This document shows positions 24,742-33,974 of a stretch of 42,169 nt of DNA, piece after piece. Position numbers and translations under genes: made by a program. The stretch is from Brevinematia bacterium. Its GTDB lineage: Bacteria > Spirochaetota > Brevinematia > DTOW01. Numbering within the stretch: the stretch's first letter is position 1; the number at the start of each line of letters is the position of its first letter. The stretch is taken from positions 1 to 42,169 of the forward strand of contig JBCNVF010000063.1 in the NCBI GenBank assembly GCA_039630355.1, in the 5' to 3' direction. The notes beneath the pieces are model-generated. The model was not told where the DNA came from and did not search any database. It saw only the letters and a list, made by a program, of their open reading frames with translations.

Positions 24742-27458
24742 CTAACACTAATGTTGAGTATAATGAAGAAATGATCAAACTTCTTAACGAAGAAAGACTA
24801 TCAAAGCATTCTCTTGATGACTACTCTAGAAAAGACTTTGTCAAAATTGAGAGCATAGTTGATCAGGTAATACTGGCAGGAAAGGAAAAGGATCTTCAAT
24901 TTCTATGTGAAGAGCATCTTAAAGAAAATCCTAACAGCATATTTGCTCTTTACACTGTAGGCTTGATACTACTGAAAAAAGGTTCAATTGATACCTACTA
25001 TATGCCTGAGATCTTACTAAGGTTTAGCGAGCACAAAAAACTCTCAATGTCAGTATTCGTTGCTGAGAAGATTCTTTCCTACAGAGAGGAGAAGTATGCG
25101 CTAAAGCTTCTAGAAGAGTATTACAAATCTGAAAACCGAAAAGATGAGCTTGTTGACATAAAAGAAAGGCTAGTTAAGGTAGACTCAAAAGATGCTTACA
25201 CACCCAAATCTCTTGCTGAGTATTATGAGGATGAAGGAAATATCGTCAAGGCTGTGTATTACTACAAACTCTCTCTGGAAAGGTTTATAAACTCAAAAAA
25301 CTCCACTTCTGCCCTAGCAGTGTTTGAGAAGCTTCTGTCCCTACACCAAGGACTTGATGTAAAGTACGTTCTTAACGTATCTCTCAGACTTCTGGATCTA
25401 GTATCACATGAAAAGATAGGAAGGTTACTACACAAGTTTGCAATGCATTTTAAAAAGAAGGAAATGTACGAACATGCGCTGGAGGTGCTGAAGTTTATTG
25501 TCTCTAAGTGCATGCCAAACGACGCAGGAGTAAGAAATGACCTTAGAGAAGTCTATAAGTCCCTATACCCTACCCACTCACTACTACCAAAGTATTGGAA
25601 CGAATTTATGGAATTTATAAAGCGTAAACTTCACTCACATGTCAGAATCAGTTCCAGCGAAATTCTAGACAAATTAGGAGAGTTTGAGAAAAAGCTAAAG
25701 TTTGATATAGGTGTGTATGTATACCACAAAACCTTTGGCGTTGGAATAGTATCTGATGTTCAAGATGAATGGGTTGTAATTGACTTCGCTAAAAAGAAAC
25801 AGCACAAGATGGCTAGCAATATAGCGTTTTACTCACTTGACTTTCTCTCGCAAGATGACATAAGGGTATGGAAGGAATATAGAAAAGATGAGCTAACAAA
25901 GCTTATAGAAAGCAATTCACCAGACGTAATAAAAAGCGTCCTAATCTCCCTTGGTGGGAAAGGTAATGTCAAGGAGATAAAGGAAGTCCTTAAAGAGTTT
26001 ATGTCCGATAAGGAGGTTGACGATTTCTGGAATAAGGTTAGGCACTCTCTAGGTCAGGTTAATGTAGTTGTATCGCCCGAAAGTAAGAATACCTATATTT
26101 ACATAAGTGGCAAAAAACTTGAGGAAAACATAAGAGAAGAACTTGAGAGCTTACCAACACTTGAGGAAAAGATGAAGTTTATTTACAACTTCTTACAGCA
26201 GGTTGACAGTTTGGATGGGCCACAAGCTCTGCCTATCGTTGAATTCCTAACTAGCATAGTAAAAAGCTCAAGTGTCAAGACTGAAATAGTTGAAGCTGGT
26301 ATCATCCTAATGCTTAAGTATAGAGACTTAGCGCAAGAGATCAAGGAAAAGGTCCTTGAAACTGTCAGAGGCATGAAGGAAGAGGAAATAATAGAATTTG
26401 TTAAATCGGTAGAGTTTGCTGAAGTAAGAAAGCATCTGCTTAATATTGTCAAAGGAATGTTTGATAATTGGTCGGAGATTTTTACTAAAATCCTACTCTC
26501 AGTTGATACCATAAGACTGAACAACTACATTTTATCCGAGCTTGTAAGTTATGACAAAATGGATGCAATCAAAACCGTGGTTACAAATATAATTGATTCA
26601 GTAAGTAGTCCCACCGGAAACAGGTTTAAAGCATATCTGAAGTTCATGTGGCTTGCAAAGATGATATTTCAGAGAGAATATGAGGATGTTTTTAGAAGTG
26701 TTGGGATCAACAAAGTTAGCATCCTTCTCAGTATTGCAAACATTCTCTCATCAATCCAATACAGTTTTGAGGAGAGAGGAGAAAAAGGAGTATCTAAGAG
26801 AATATACTCTCTTGCTAGAGAAGTCTTTAACAACTACCAAGAAATAGAGAAAGTTGTTCTTGAATCAGGCAAAGACACCTCATTCGTTCTACTTTCCCAA
26901 ATCCAAGAGTTTGATCTTCTTGAGGTAAAGGAACTCTCCACCTTAAGGCAAAAGCTTTACTACAAGTATCCAGACCTTAAAGATATGGAGGATACCAGAG
27001 ACAGAAGGAGTGCATTCATGATAACAAGAGCAACCTATGAGAAGATAAGAGAGGAGTATAATAGAATACTTAACGAAGAATTACCAAAAGTCTCAAAAAC
27101 GATTGCTTCCTCTCCAACTCCAGAACTTCTTGAGAGAGAAGAGGAGCTAAAAGCAATAGCTGAGCAAATGGCAAAAGAACTTCTGGAGTTTAAAGTTATA
27201 AACCCTGACGCAGTTTCCAGAAATTACGTTGATGTAGGAACAAAAGTAGTGCTTAAATCCAAGAAAACAAGCGAAGAATTCATATACCACATTCTGGGAG
27301 ACAAAGACGCAGACCCATCAAAGAACATAATCTCCTACAGATCTCCTATGGGTGTTAAGCTGATTGATAAGGAAGTTGGAGAAACTGTGGTTCTAAACAT
27401 CAGAGGGCAAGATGAAGACTTTGAAATAAGATCTATCTCTCTCTCCGAATACGTTTAA
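24732..27458 (+). CDS. TPR protein with C-terminal GreA-like transcription factor domain
   Basis: 908 residues. The first 300 are TPR-like helices (SKHSLDDYSRKDF, TPKSLAEYYEDEGNIVKAVY). Residues about 318-365 form a small beta domain (FDIGVYVYHKTFGVGIVSDV) like the CarD/Tudor-type domains of RNA-polymerase-associated proteins. The end, about 763-908, resembles GreA: a coiled-coil (ITRATYEKIREEYNRIL), then the C-terminal globular part (GTKVVLKS, YRSPMGVKLIDKEVGETVVL). Spirochaetes such as Borrelia encode a similarly long GreA. The acidic GDLxENAEY tip that stimulates RNA cleavage is not recognisable; the region reads SSPTPELLEREEEL. It therefore may bind polymerase without full Gre activity. 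Confidence 0.8.
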   Translation: MALTNTNVEYNEEMIKLLNEERLSKHSLDDYSRKDFVKIESIVDQVILAGKEKDLQFLCEEHLKENPNSIFALYTVGLILLKKGSIDTYYMPEILLRFSEHKKLSMSVFVAEKILSYREEKYALKLLEEYYKSENRKDELVDIKERLVKVDSKDAYTPKSLAEYYEDEGNIVKAVYYYKLSLERFINSKNSTSALAVFEKLLSLHQGLDVKYVLNVSLRLLDLVSHEKIGRLLHKFAMHFKKKEMYEHALEVLKFIVSKCMPNDAGVRNDLREVYKSLYPTHSLLPKYWNEFMEFIKRKLHSHVRISSSEILDKLGEFEKKLKFDIGVYVYHKTFGVGIVSDVQDEWVVIDFAKKKQHKMASNIAFYSLDFLSQDDIRVWKEYRKDELTKLIESNSPDVIKSVLISLGGKGNVKEIKEVLKEFMSDKEVDDFWNKVRHSLGQVNVVVSPESKNTYIYISGKKLEENIREELESLPTLEEKMKFIYNFLQQVDSLDGPQALPIVEFLTSIVKSSSVKTEIVEAGIILMLKYRDLAQEIKEKVLETVRGMKEEEIIEFVKSVEFAEVRKHLLNIVKGMFDNWSEIFTKILLSVDTIRLNNYILSELVSYDKMDAIKTVVTNIIDSVSSPTGNRFKAYLKFMWLAKMIFQREYEDVFRSVGINKVSILLSIANILSSIQYSFEERGEKGVSKRIYSLAREVFNNYQEIEKVVLESGKDTSFVLLSQIQEFDLLEVKELSTLRQKLYYKYPDLKDMEDTRDRRSAFMITRATYEKIREEYNRILNEELPKVSKTIASSPTPELLEREEELKAIAEQMAKELLEFKVINPDAVSRNYVDVGTKVVLKSKKTSEEFIYHILGDKDADPSKNIISYRSPMGVKLIDKEVGETVVLNIRGQDEDFEIRSISLSEYV

Positions 27459-28648
27459 TGAAAGAAGACTCTCTGTCTCAAATAATAAAGCATACAATTG
27501 AAAAAATAGGAAAAATCCCCCAGACTACCCTAGTCAAACTCCTTGAAGAACTCTGGGAAGAGAGAGAAAGGTTCCTGACTATTCTCAACTTTTCCCTAAG
27601 AAGAGCAGTCTTCGTGGTAAGTTCTCTAAAGGAGATAATCTTTTTCAATGACTTTTGTATAAAGCTTGGTATTTTAGAAGGCACAGAAGGAAACTGGATT
27701 TTTGAAGAAAACTTTGGAGAACACATCAGCAGAACTCTAGAGAACATGATCAAAGAGAAAATCAGTTTCTACTCTGTAAGCGTAAAACTAAACTCCAAGT
27801 GGGATCTTGGAGAAAGTGTCTTGAAGGAAAGAACCCTTAAGATAGAATGCTCTACAAAAAACTTTGAAGTTTTTTACTTTGTCGTAAGTGACATAACTGA
27901 AGAAACTATAGCAAACCTTGACAAGATTCAGGAAGAATCTCTGACCTCACTTTCTAATGTTGCATCAAGCATAGCACATGAAATAAAAAACCCTCTCTCT
28001 GCAATGTATCTTCATGCTAAAGTGCTTAGAAAAATTCTTGAAAAGAAAACATTTAACAGAGAATATGCACTGAGGGAGATAGATGTAATCCTTTCGGAGA
28101 TAGATAGACTTAACAATGTAGTAAACGAGATGATGTTCTCTCTTAGACCCTATAAATTTGCGGAGAAATATGAAAACATAAACTCAATAGTAAACGAAGT
28201 GGTTGAGTTCTTTTTGCCCGAGTTTAGAGAAAGAGGGATAATTATAGAAGTAATGCTAGACGAATTCCTTCCAATGGTTTTGTGTGACAAGAACCTTATA
28301 AAGCAAGCACTAGTTAACCTCATTAAGAACTCAATAGAGGCTGTGAAGGACGGAGAGGGGGTTATAGAGATAAGGACCTATTTTATCAGCAAATTTGACG
28401 GGGATTTTGTTGTCATTGAGATAAAAGACAACGGTTATGGAATACCAGAAGAGGTAAAACAAAGAATATTTGAGCCTTTTTTCACAACAAAAGAGAGTGG
28501 TCTGGGTATCGGATTAAGTATAGTATACAAGATCATAAAGCTTCATAAAGGCAATATTGACTTCTCATCTAGACGTGGTGAGACTGTCTTTAGAGTTTCT
28601 TTACCAGTTGCCATGAGAACCAAAGAGCTAAGGTACGACAGAAGGTAA
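27458..28648 (+). CDS. Soluble sensor histidine kinase (NtrB-like)
   Basis: Two-component kinase. The phospho-accepting His174 lies in SIAHEIKNPLSAM. The ATPase domain has the N box (QALVNLIKNSIEAV), the G1 box (IKDNGYGIPEE), an F-box region (IFEPFFTTKE), and the G2 box (GLGIGLSIVYKIIKLHKG). No membrane segment is seen, so it senses a cytoplasmic signal, presumably through the N-terminal 150 residues, which contain no clear PAS motif. The start codon overlaps the stop of the TPR-GreA gene (TAATG), so it depends on that gene for translation. No response regulator is nearby. Confidence 0.9.
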   Translation: MKEDSLSQIIKHTIEKIGKIPQTTLVKLLEELWEERERFLTILNFSLRRAVFVVSSLKEIIFFNDFCIKLGILEGTEGNWIFEENFGEHISRTLENMIKEKISFYSVSVKLNSKWDLGESVLKERTLKIECSTKNFEVFYFVVSDITEETIANLDKIQEESLTSLSNVASSIAHEIKNPLSAMYLHAKVLRKILEKKTFNREYALREIDVILSEIDRLNNVVNEMMFSLRPYKFAEKYENINSIVNEVVEFFLPEFRERGIIIEVMLDEFLPMVLCDKNLIKQALVNLIKNSIEAVKDGEGVIEIRTYFISKFDGDFVVIEIKDNGYGIPEEVKQRIFEPFFTTKESGLGIGLSIVYKIIKLHKGNIDFSSRRGETVFRVSLPVAMRTKELRYDRR

Positions 28649-28698
28649 ATGCTCAACCTAAAGCAAATCCTTTTTTCCAAAACAGAAGGGTAATCATT

Positions 28699-28704
28699 TA
28701 GAAT
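28699..28704 (+). promoter_or_regulatory. Candidate -10 box of purQ, leaderless
   Basis: TAGAAT ends exactly 7 bases before the purQ ATG, and there is no Shine-Dalgarno sequence. No good -35 box is seen, so this rests mainly on spacing. Confidence 0.3.
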
Positions 28705-28711
28705 TTTAAAT

Positions 28712-29401
28712 ATGATAAGAAATACCGTGGGGGTTATAGTTTTTCCTGGGGCAAACTGTGATGCTGATACTCTATACGCTCTAAGCAATATTTTGGGAGT
28801 AAAGGCAAGGTATGTATGGCATTCCGAGACTGATCTATCTGATTTAAGAGCAGTAGTGCTTCCTGGCGGATTCTCTTACGGAGACTACCTTAGGGCAGGA
28901 GGACTTGCCAGATTCTCTCCGGTAATGAGAGAGGTAAAAAACCTTGCGGAAAAAGGATACCCTGTTCTAGGAATATGCAACGGCTTTCAGATATTAGTTG
29001 AAGCTGGACTTTTACCCGGAGCTTTTCTAAAAAACAAAACCCTGAGGTTTGTATGCAAGTTTCAGCACATAAAGGTGGTAAACAATAGAAGCATCTTTAC
29101 GAGAAAGTATAAAAACGGTCAGATACTCACCATGCCTATAGCTCACGGGGAAGGGAATTACTATCTTACGGATGATCAGCTTAAAGAAGCCCTAGATAAC
29201 GAACAGATCCTATTTCAATACTGTGACAAATTTGGCATAGTAAATGAGGAGAGTAACCCAAATGGTTCAACCTACAGTATAGCAGGAATCCTAAACAAAA
29301 CAAAGAACGTTCTAGGTATGATGCCACACCCAGAAAGAGCTTCCGAAATCTCCCTAGGGTCAGTGGATGGCAAAGCAATACTTGAAGGGCTGATTTCTTA
29401 G
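28712..29401 (+). CDS. purQ: Phosphoribosylformylglycinamidine synthase glutaminase subunit PurQ
   Basis: Class I glutamine amidotransferase that feeds ammonia to PurL in the fourth step of purine synthesis. The nucleophile Cys89 is in LGICNGFQILVEAGLLPG; the His206-Glu208 pair is in MMPHPERASE. PGGFSYGDYLRAGGLARF is diagnostic of PurQ. 229 residues is the normal length, so this is the separate PurQ type that needs PurS and a small PurL; neither is in the window. It lies 63 bases after the kinase gene, without an obvious ribosome-binding site. Confidence 0.94.
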   Translation: MIRNTVGVIVFPGANCDADTLYALSNILGVKARYVWHSETDLSDLRAVVLPGGFSYGDYLRAGGLARFSPVMREVKNLAEKGYPVLGICNGFQILVEAGLLPGAFLKNKTLRFVCKFQHIKVVNNRSIFTRKYKNGQILTMPIAHGEGNYYLTDDQLKEALDNEQILFQYCDKFGIVNEESNPNGSTYSIAGILNKTKNVLGMMPHPERASEISLGSVDGKAILEGLIS

Positions 29402-29436
29402 CAAAGCCTTCAACCAACACATACTAAAGTTCACAC

Positions 29437-30342
29437 TCAGGCGTGCGGGTGAGCATTAGTGTAGACCTCTTTCAGTCTCTTAAGAGAAGTGTGAACATAT
29501 CTCTGGGTGGTGGCTATTGACGAATGTCCTAGTATCTCTTGTATCACTCTTATGTCGTTTCCATCGTTAAGCAAATGTGTAGCAAAAGTATGCCTTAACC
29601 CATGAGGTCCTAACTTTTCACCAACTAGCGACGTATACTTATAAACCAAATTCCTTATCTGTCTAATGCTCAAACCTCCATTTCTGGAATTACCAACAAA
29701 AAACAGCTCCGTTTTCTTAACCTTAATCTCATCCCTTATAGAAAGATACAATTTTAGCTTTTCCTTGAGAACAGGATGCATCGGCACTAATCTTCTTTTT
29801 CCACCCTTGCCCTTAACAATAATCACATCGCTTGTAAAGTTGACATCACTAAGAGTAAGATTGGTAACCTCTGAAACCCTAAGTCCCGTAAGATAAAGAC
29901 AAAATACTACTGCAATATCACGGATAGCCTTAACTCTCCTTTCTACCTCAAAGCTTTTATAAACACTGTCCTCAAGATTACTAAGAAGAGATAATACCTC
30001 ATCTTCATCTAGAAACTTTGGTAGTTCGGACGGCAGTTTAGGATACACTATATATTTTCCAAAGTTCTTTGAGACGAGCCCATTTTTGTACAAAAACCTT
30101 GAGAAGGATCTTACCGAAGATAAAAGCCTTCTTAGAGAACTTGGTTTAAGCTTCCTTGTAGAGTTTATGTAAAGAGAAAACTCCCTCATAACTTTAGGAT
30201 TGACCTCCTCCAACGAAATTCCCTTACTTTCAATAAACTCAAGGAAATACCCAATGTCTCTAGAATAACTTTCAATAGTAAGCTCAGAGTAGCTTCTATT
30301 GAGCCTAAGGTATTCCAAAAAGCTGTCTAAAAGCTCATACAT
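29437..30342 (-). CDS. XerC/XerD-type tyrosine recombinase
   Basis: Resolves chromosome dimers at dif in the usual role. It has the SAM-like N-terminal core-binding domain (FLEYLRLNRSYSELTIESYS) and a complete catalytic set: Arg155 in LTGLRVSEV, Lys179 in VKGKGGKRR, His247 and Arg250 in HGLRHTFATH, His273 in LGHSSIATTQ, and nucleophile Tyr282. 301 residues and no mobile-element genes nearby support a housekeeping Xer rather than an integrase. XerC and XerD cannot be separated here. It converges with purQ, and I see no dif-like site in the window. Confidence 0.9.
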   Translation of the reverse strand: MYELLDSFLEYLRLNRSYSELTIESYSRDIGYFLEFIESKGISLEEVNPKVMREFSLYINSTRKLKPSSLRRLLSSVRSFSRFLYKNGLVSKNFGKYIVYPKLPSELPKFLDEDEVLSLLSNLEDSVYKSFEVERRVKAIRDIAVVFCLYLTGLRVSEVTNLTLSDVNFTSDVIIVKGKGGKRRLVPMHPVLKEKLKLYLSIRDEIKVKKTELFFVGNSRNGGLSIRQIRNLVYKYTSLVGEKLGPHGLRHTFATHLLNDGNDIRVIQEILGHSSIATTQRYVHTSLKRLKEVYTNAHPHA

Positions 30343-30404
30343 ACTCTATCATTATCGTCAACCTAAGAGCCAAAACGCAAAAAAACAAAACTAAGTTTCC
30401 TAGG

Positions 30405-30498
30405 TGTTCGTTGAGAGAAGTGTCTACCCAGCCCCGACAGAGACTGTGAAAAGAATAAAAGAAAAACCATACCTATTGTTAAATTTTAGACTTCATTG
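30405..30498 (-). repeat. MITE-like repeat, copy I (left half only)
   Basis: Minus orientation. The left end is diverged (CAATGAAGTCTAAAATTTAA at 30498), followed by CAATAGGTATGGTTTTTCTT and the hairpin CAGTCTC-tgtc-GGGGCTG, where G-U pairs keep the stem, then GGGTAGACACTTCTCTCAAC. The right half is missing. It sits between divergent xer and GNAT genes. Confidence 0.65.
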
Positions 30499-30567
30499 GA
30501 GAATGAGTCAAAAAATTGTTTTTTCGCTAACATTCTGAATAAAATATCACCGTTAGTGAGGTAACCT

Positions 30568-31701
30568 ATGGTAGAGGTAAGAGTTTGCAAAAACCCCAAT
30601 GAGTTTATAAAGGTTGCTTTCTATGTTCAAGGTAATAATCCTAATTGGACTCCTCCACTGATCATGGATATAAGAAAAAAGCTTGACAGAAGAAGGTCAT
30701 CTTTTCTTAAGCACAACGAAGCAGAATTTTTTATAGCCTATAAGAACGGTAAACCTGTTGGCAGGATCTCAGCTATAAAAAACAACATTCACAATGAAAG
30801 ATACAAAAAGAAAGATGGCTTTTTTGGCTTTTTCGAGAGTATAGATGATCAAGAAGTTGCAAACGCTCTTTTTGACAAAGCTATTGAGTGGTTAAAAAGC
30901 AAAGGACTAGACACAGTATATGGTCCCGCAAATTACTCAACGAATGATGAGTGGGGACTACTGGTTGAAGGATTTGATAGCCCTTCGTTTGTAATGATGC
31001 CTTACAATCCCGAATACTACAAGCACCTTATTGAGAATTATGGCTTCAAGAAAGCTAAGGACCTTTATGCATGGTATTACGACCCTACTTTGCCGATAGA
31101 TGAAAAACTTCTAAACCTAGCAGAAAAAATCCTAAAAAGGGGCAATTTCAGAGTAAGATACGCAAACTTAAAAGACATTCATAATGAAGTAGAGAGGATA
31201 GTGGAGATATACCATGATAGTTGGTCTGAGAATTATATGTTCATTCCCGTTACTGAGGAAGAGAAGAAGGAGATAGGCGAGTTTCTTGGCTCAATAGCAT
31301 ATCCAGACATGGTGGTGATAATTGAGAATGACAAAGGTGAGGCTGTAGCATTTTCTGTAGCAGTGCATAACCTAAACGAAGTGTTAATAAAATATAGAAC
31401 CTCAAATCTCTTCTTGCTCAATATTCAGCAGATGCTAGCTTTGGCATATAGGCTCTACATTAAACCCAAAAACAAGTTTGAAACAGGTAGATTACTGTTA
31501 GCAGGCGTTAAAAAGGATTACAGAAGATTAGGACTGGACCTAATACTCTATATCCAGACATACCAAAACGCAACCAAAAGAGGATACAAGTATGGAGAGC
31601 TATCTTGGACTCTGGAGGATAACAGACTCATCAACGAAGGAATTGAAAAAATGGGAGGAAGGATCCACAAAATATACAGAGTATATTCTAAGGAGATCTA
31701 A
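30568..31701 (+). CDS. GNAT-family N-acyltransferase-like protein
   Basis: 377-residue protein of the conserved bacterial type with an N-terminal half reading FYVQGNNPNWTPPLIMDIRK, then EAEFFIAYKNGKPVGRISAI, typical of a GNAT strand-loop region, and YGPANYSTNDEWGLLVEGFD. The C-terminal half has a second GNAT-like segment (GRLLLAGVKKDYRRLGLDLI), where the acyl-CoA pyrophosphate loop would lie. The substrate is unknown. GAGGT precedes the ATG. Its last four bases overlap the convergent outer-membrane protein gene. Confidence 0.8.
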   Translation: MVEVRVCKNPNEFIKVAFYVQGNNPNWTPPLIMDIRKKLDRRRSSFLKHNEAEFFIAYKNGKPVGRISAIKNNIHNERYKKKDGFFGFFESIDDQEVANALFDKAIEWLKSKGLDTVYGPANYSTNDEWGLLVEGFDSPSFVMMPYNPEYYKHLIENYGFKKAKDLYAWYYDPTLPIDEKLLNLAEKILKRGNFRVRYANLKDIHNEVERIVEIYHDSWSENYMFIPVTEEEKKEIGEFLGSIAYPDMVVIIENDKGEAVAFSVAVHNLNEVLIKYRTSNLFLLNIQQMLALAYRLYIKPKNKFETGRLLLAGVKKDYRRLGLDLILYIQTYQNATKRGYKYGELSWTLEDNRLINEGIEKMGGRIHKIYRVYSKEI

Positions 31702-32582
31702 AAACTTGCTCCTAATCCCAAACCAACTACAGTATTACTACTACCTACAAACATTACTTCTACCGGGAGTAGTAGTTGGAAATACTGAGTATCTATCAAG
31801 ATTTCTAAACCGCTTGCAAGGAAATAAGAGCTCCGCAAGGCAAAAAAGCCACCCATTCCTAACTTTAGTTCTAACCAACCAAACGGTTCATAACTAATCC
31901 CGTATCCACCCACGAAACCCAACCAAGCTCTACCTAAGTAAAAGGTAAAATTACCTCTGTTGAACAATCTAGCCCTTACTCCAGAAATAAACATAGGATA
32001 GAAATTCAAAAAATCATAACACAAACCTATACTCAAAAGAAATCTGACTTTCCTATCTACCTCACTTTCGGATGTAACATTATTGACTGAAACATTGGTA
32101 ATACTGTTTGTGAAATAGTTTGTTACAAAGTTAGTGAAGCCAACAAAGTTAGTTATAACTTTCAAAACTTCGTTAGTTATTGATACATAATTTGTGATAA
32201 ACACAATACTTTGGTCTGGAATTAAAGTTTTAAGACGCACTTCCTTTACTTGAGATCTTCTAACAATATGCTCCCCAAAGGCAGTTTTCACTATTATTCC
32301 TTCTTTCGTCTCACCTACTTCCACTCCCTTAACCCTTTTACCGTTTAATTGAACTTCAACAACTTTATCAGATACAAACTCTATCACACCTACTTGCTTT
32401 TCATCTATACTCACAGTCCTACCATCCTCCGTTCTAAAAACTAAAGTATTACTCTCCTTTGATAGTACCTTTCCCTTCAAAACCTCATCATTCTTAAGAA
32501 TTATGACATCACAAATCCCTTGTAAATTTGCAAAAAAACTTACGAAAAGGAAACTAGTAAGAGTACTTAATCTTCTCAACAT
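31698..32582 (-). CDS. Putative outer-membrane protein with two small beta repeats and a Thr-Asn-rich linker
   Basis: A signal peptide (RRLSTLTSFLFVSFFANLQG) leads into two copies of a 47-residue motif: CDVIILKNDEVLKGKVLSKE at 23-69 and VVEVQLNGKRVKGVEVGETK at 72-117. Next is a linker with seven Thr-Asn pairs (ITNYVSITNEVLKVITN and onward, about 125-165). The last 120 residues look like beta strands of a small barrel (FTFYLGRAWLGFVGGYGISY) and end in phenylalanine, as many outer-membrane barrels do. The start overlaps the anti-sigma gene by 29 bp. The first motif also occurs at the end of the anti-sigma protein, so the three-gene operon is probably one signalling unit. Family not recognised. 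Confidence 0.65.
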   Translation of the reverse strand: MLRRLSTLTSFLFVSFFANLQGICDVIILKNDEVLKGKVLSKESNTLVFRTEDGRTVSIDEKQVGVIEFVSDKVVEVQLNGKRVKGVEVGETKEGIIVKTAFGEHIVRRSQVKEVRLKTLIPDQSIVFITNYVSITNEVLKVITNFVGFTNFVTNYFTNSITNVSVNNVTSESEVDRKVRFLLSIGLCYDFLNFYPMFISGVRARLFNRGNFTFYLGRAWLGFVGGYGISYEPFGWLELKLGMGGFFALRSSYFLASGLEILIDTQYFQLLLPVEVMFVGSSNTVVGLGLGASF

Positions 32583-33324
32583 CCTTTTTGTAAAACTCCC
32601 TTATTCCCCCATCTGTCTCAAAAATTATAACATCTTCCTTTATTCCTATCAAGTTCCCCTCTATTTCTCTACCATCCTTAAGGAAGATTACATTTCTATA
32701 CTTCTTGCCAAAAGCCACTGGCTTAATTTCCCTACCATCTACAAATAACTTTCCTCCACTTATTGTTGCCTTCACCTGCGCTGTTTGGAATCTATACTCT
32801 TGGTTACCAATTACTAGGACTACCCCACTCACACCAGAATCCGGAAAAACATAGACCCTACCTCTATCAATCTTAGGAAGATATACAAAAATTGTGTTAC
32901 TTTCCTCCTTAAGCTTTACTCCCTCAACTTTGTGATGAGTCGCAATTTTCACAATATTGTTCCCTACAGAAAAAGAAGTAGTTTGAAAACTCATCTCCTC
33001 AGTTGTAAAGAAAAAGAATATTGAAAACATCACTATCACAAGAAAAGACAATGCAACACCTAAAGCATACTTTATCAGATTCACTCTGCTAAATTTTTCG
33101 GAAATAGTTACTCTATTCCCAATCTTACCAAGTGTTTTCATCTCTCTGAACTTTAACAAAACACTCTCTTTCACCTTTGAATCTATTATCCCAATTATAC
33201 TATTATCTACCTGAATATTCACTGACTCATACAGCTTCCTACACTGCTCACAACTTCTTATATGCTCCATTCTTTTCTCATCAAGTTCTGACAATAACAT
33301 TTCTTCCAAAGTCACATGCCTCAT
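32554..33324 (-). CDS. Transmembrane zinc-finger anti-sigma factor
   Basis: The N-terminus has the ZAS motif HxxxCxxC (His21, Cys25, Cys28 in HIRSCEQCRKLY), which binds the partner sigma factor. A single membrane segment follows at about 84-107 (YALGVALSFLVIVMFSIFFF). The external part of about 150 residues has FecR-like beta strands (GRVYVFPDSGVSGVVLVIG) and ends in a short motif, RNVIFLKDGREIEGNLIGIK, that recurs in the next gene product. The start overlaps the end of the sigma gene by 4 bp (ATGA). It should hold the sigma factor inactive until an envelope signal releases it. Confidence 0.82.
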   Translation of the reverse strand: MRHVTLEEMLLSELDEKRMEHIRSCEQCRKLYESVNIQVDNSIIGIIDSKVKESVLLKFREMKTLGKIGNRVTISEKFSRVNLIKYALGVALSFLVIVMFSIFFFFTTEEMSFQTTSFSVGNNIVKIATHHKVEGVKLKEESNTIFVYLPKIDRGRVYVFPDSGVSGVVLVIGNQEYRFQTAQVKATISGGKLFVDGREIKPVAFGKKYRNVIFLKDGREIEGNLIGIKEDVIIFETDGGIREFYKKDVEKIKYSY

Positions 33325-33842
33325 ATATTCCCTCCTAACCCTAGTTTTGACTTTATCTCATTTATTGTTTTTTTCAAAATTCTCTTAATTGTCCTAGAAC
33401 TACAACTTTCCATTTCGGCAATTTCTTCTATTTTGTATCCTTCCAACCTAAGAAGGAGAATTTCTTTCTCCCTATCTGGTAGAGAATCCACAATGCACAT
33501 CATCTCTTCCTTCATGTTATCCCCATTAGACACACATCCACTGTTATAGGCTATTTCCTCAATAACTTTTCTCTCCCTTTTTTCTCTTCTTTTTCTGTCT
33601 CTAATTATATTCAAGGCTGTTTTAAAAATAAAGCTTTTGAAGCGACCCTTAGGTGAGTAAGTATTGATATTCTCTATAAACCTTACGAATGTCTCCTGAA
33701 CTACATCAATAGACATATCCACATCCCTCGTATACTTATACACAAAGCTAATAAGTGACTTGCTATATTTGTTATATAACTCAGCGAACGCATTCTCGTC
33801 TCCGCAGACTATTCGGTATATCAACTCTGCTTCGTTTTCCAT
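33321..33842 (-). CDS. ECF-type RNA polymerase sigma factor
   Basis: 173 residues with sigma region 2 (ENAFAELYNKYSKSLISFVY, then DVVQETFVRFIENI) and region 4 (LPDREKEILLLRLEGYKIEE, then SSRTIKRILKKTINEIKSKL), and no regions 1 or 3, as in extracytoplasmic-function sigma factors. It is the first gene of an operon with its anti-sigma factor and an outer-membrane protein. Upstream, TGAAAC and TAACAT at 17-bp spacing (minus strand, near 33850-33878) could be an autoregulated promoter, but I cannot tell. The regulon is unknown. Confidence 0.9.
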   Translation of the reverse strand: MENEAELIYRIVCGDENAFAELYNKYSKSLISFVYKYTRDVDMSIDVVQETFVRFIENINTYSPKGRFKSFIFKTALNIIRDRKRREKRERKVIEEIAYNSGCVSNGDNMKEEMMCIVDSLPDREKEILLLRLEGYKIEEIAEMESCSSRTIKRILKKTINEIKSKLGLGGNI

Positions 33843-33974
33843 AGTTGATATGTTAAAAGAAGTCTAACTACCGTTTCATTCATCCAAATTCTTCCAATCC
33901 ATATAATTTAACGGATTTAACCTAAAAATCGTGACAAAAAAAATAAATCTGCCTCCATAATAAAAAAATTAGGT

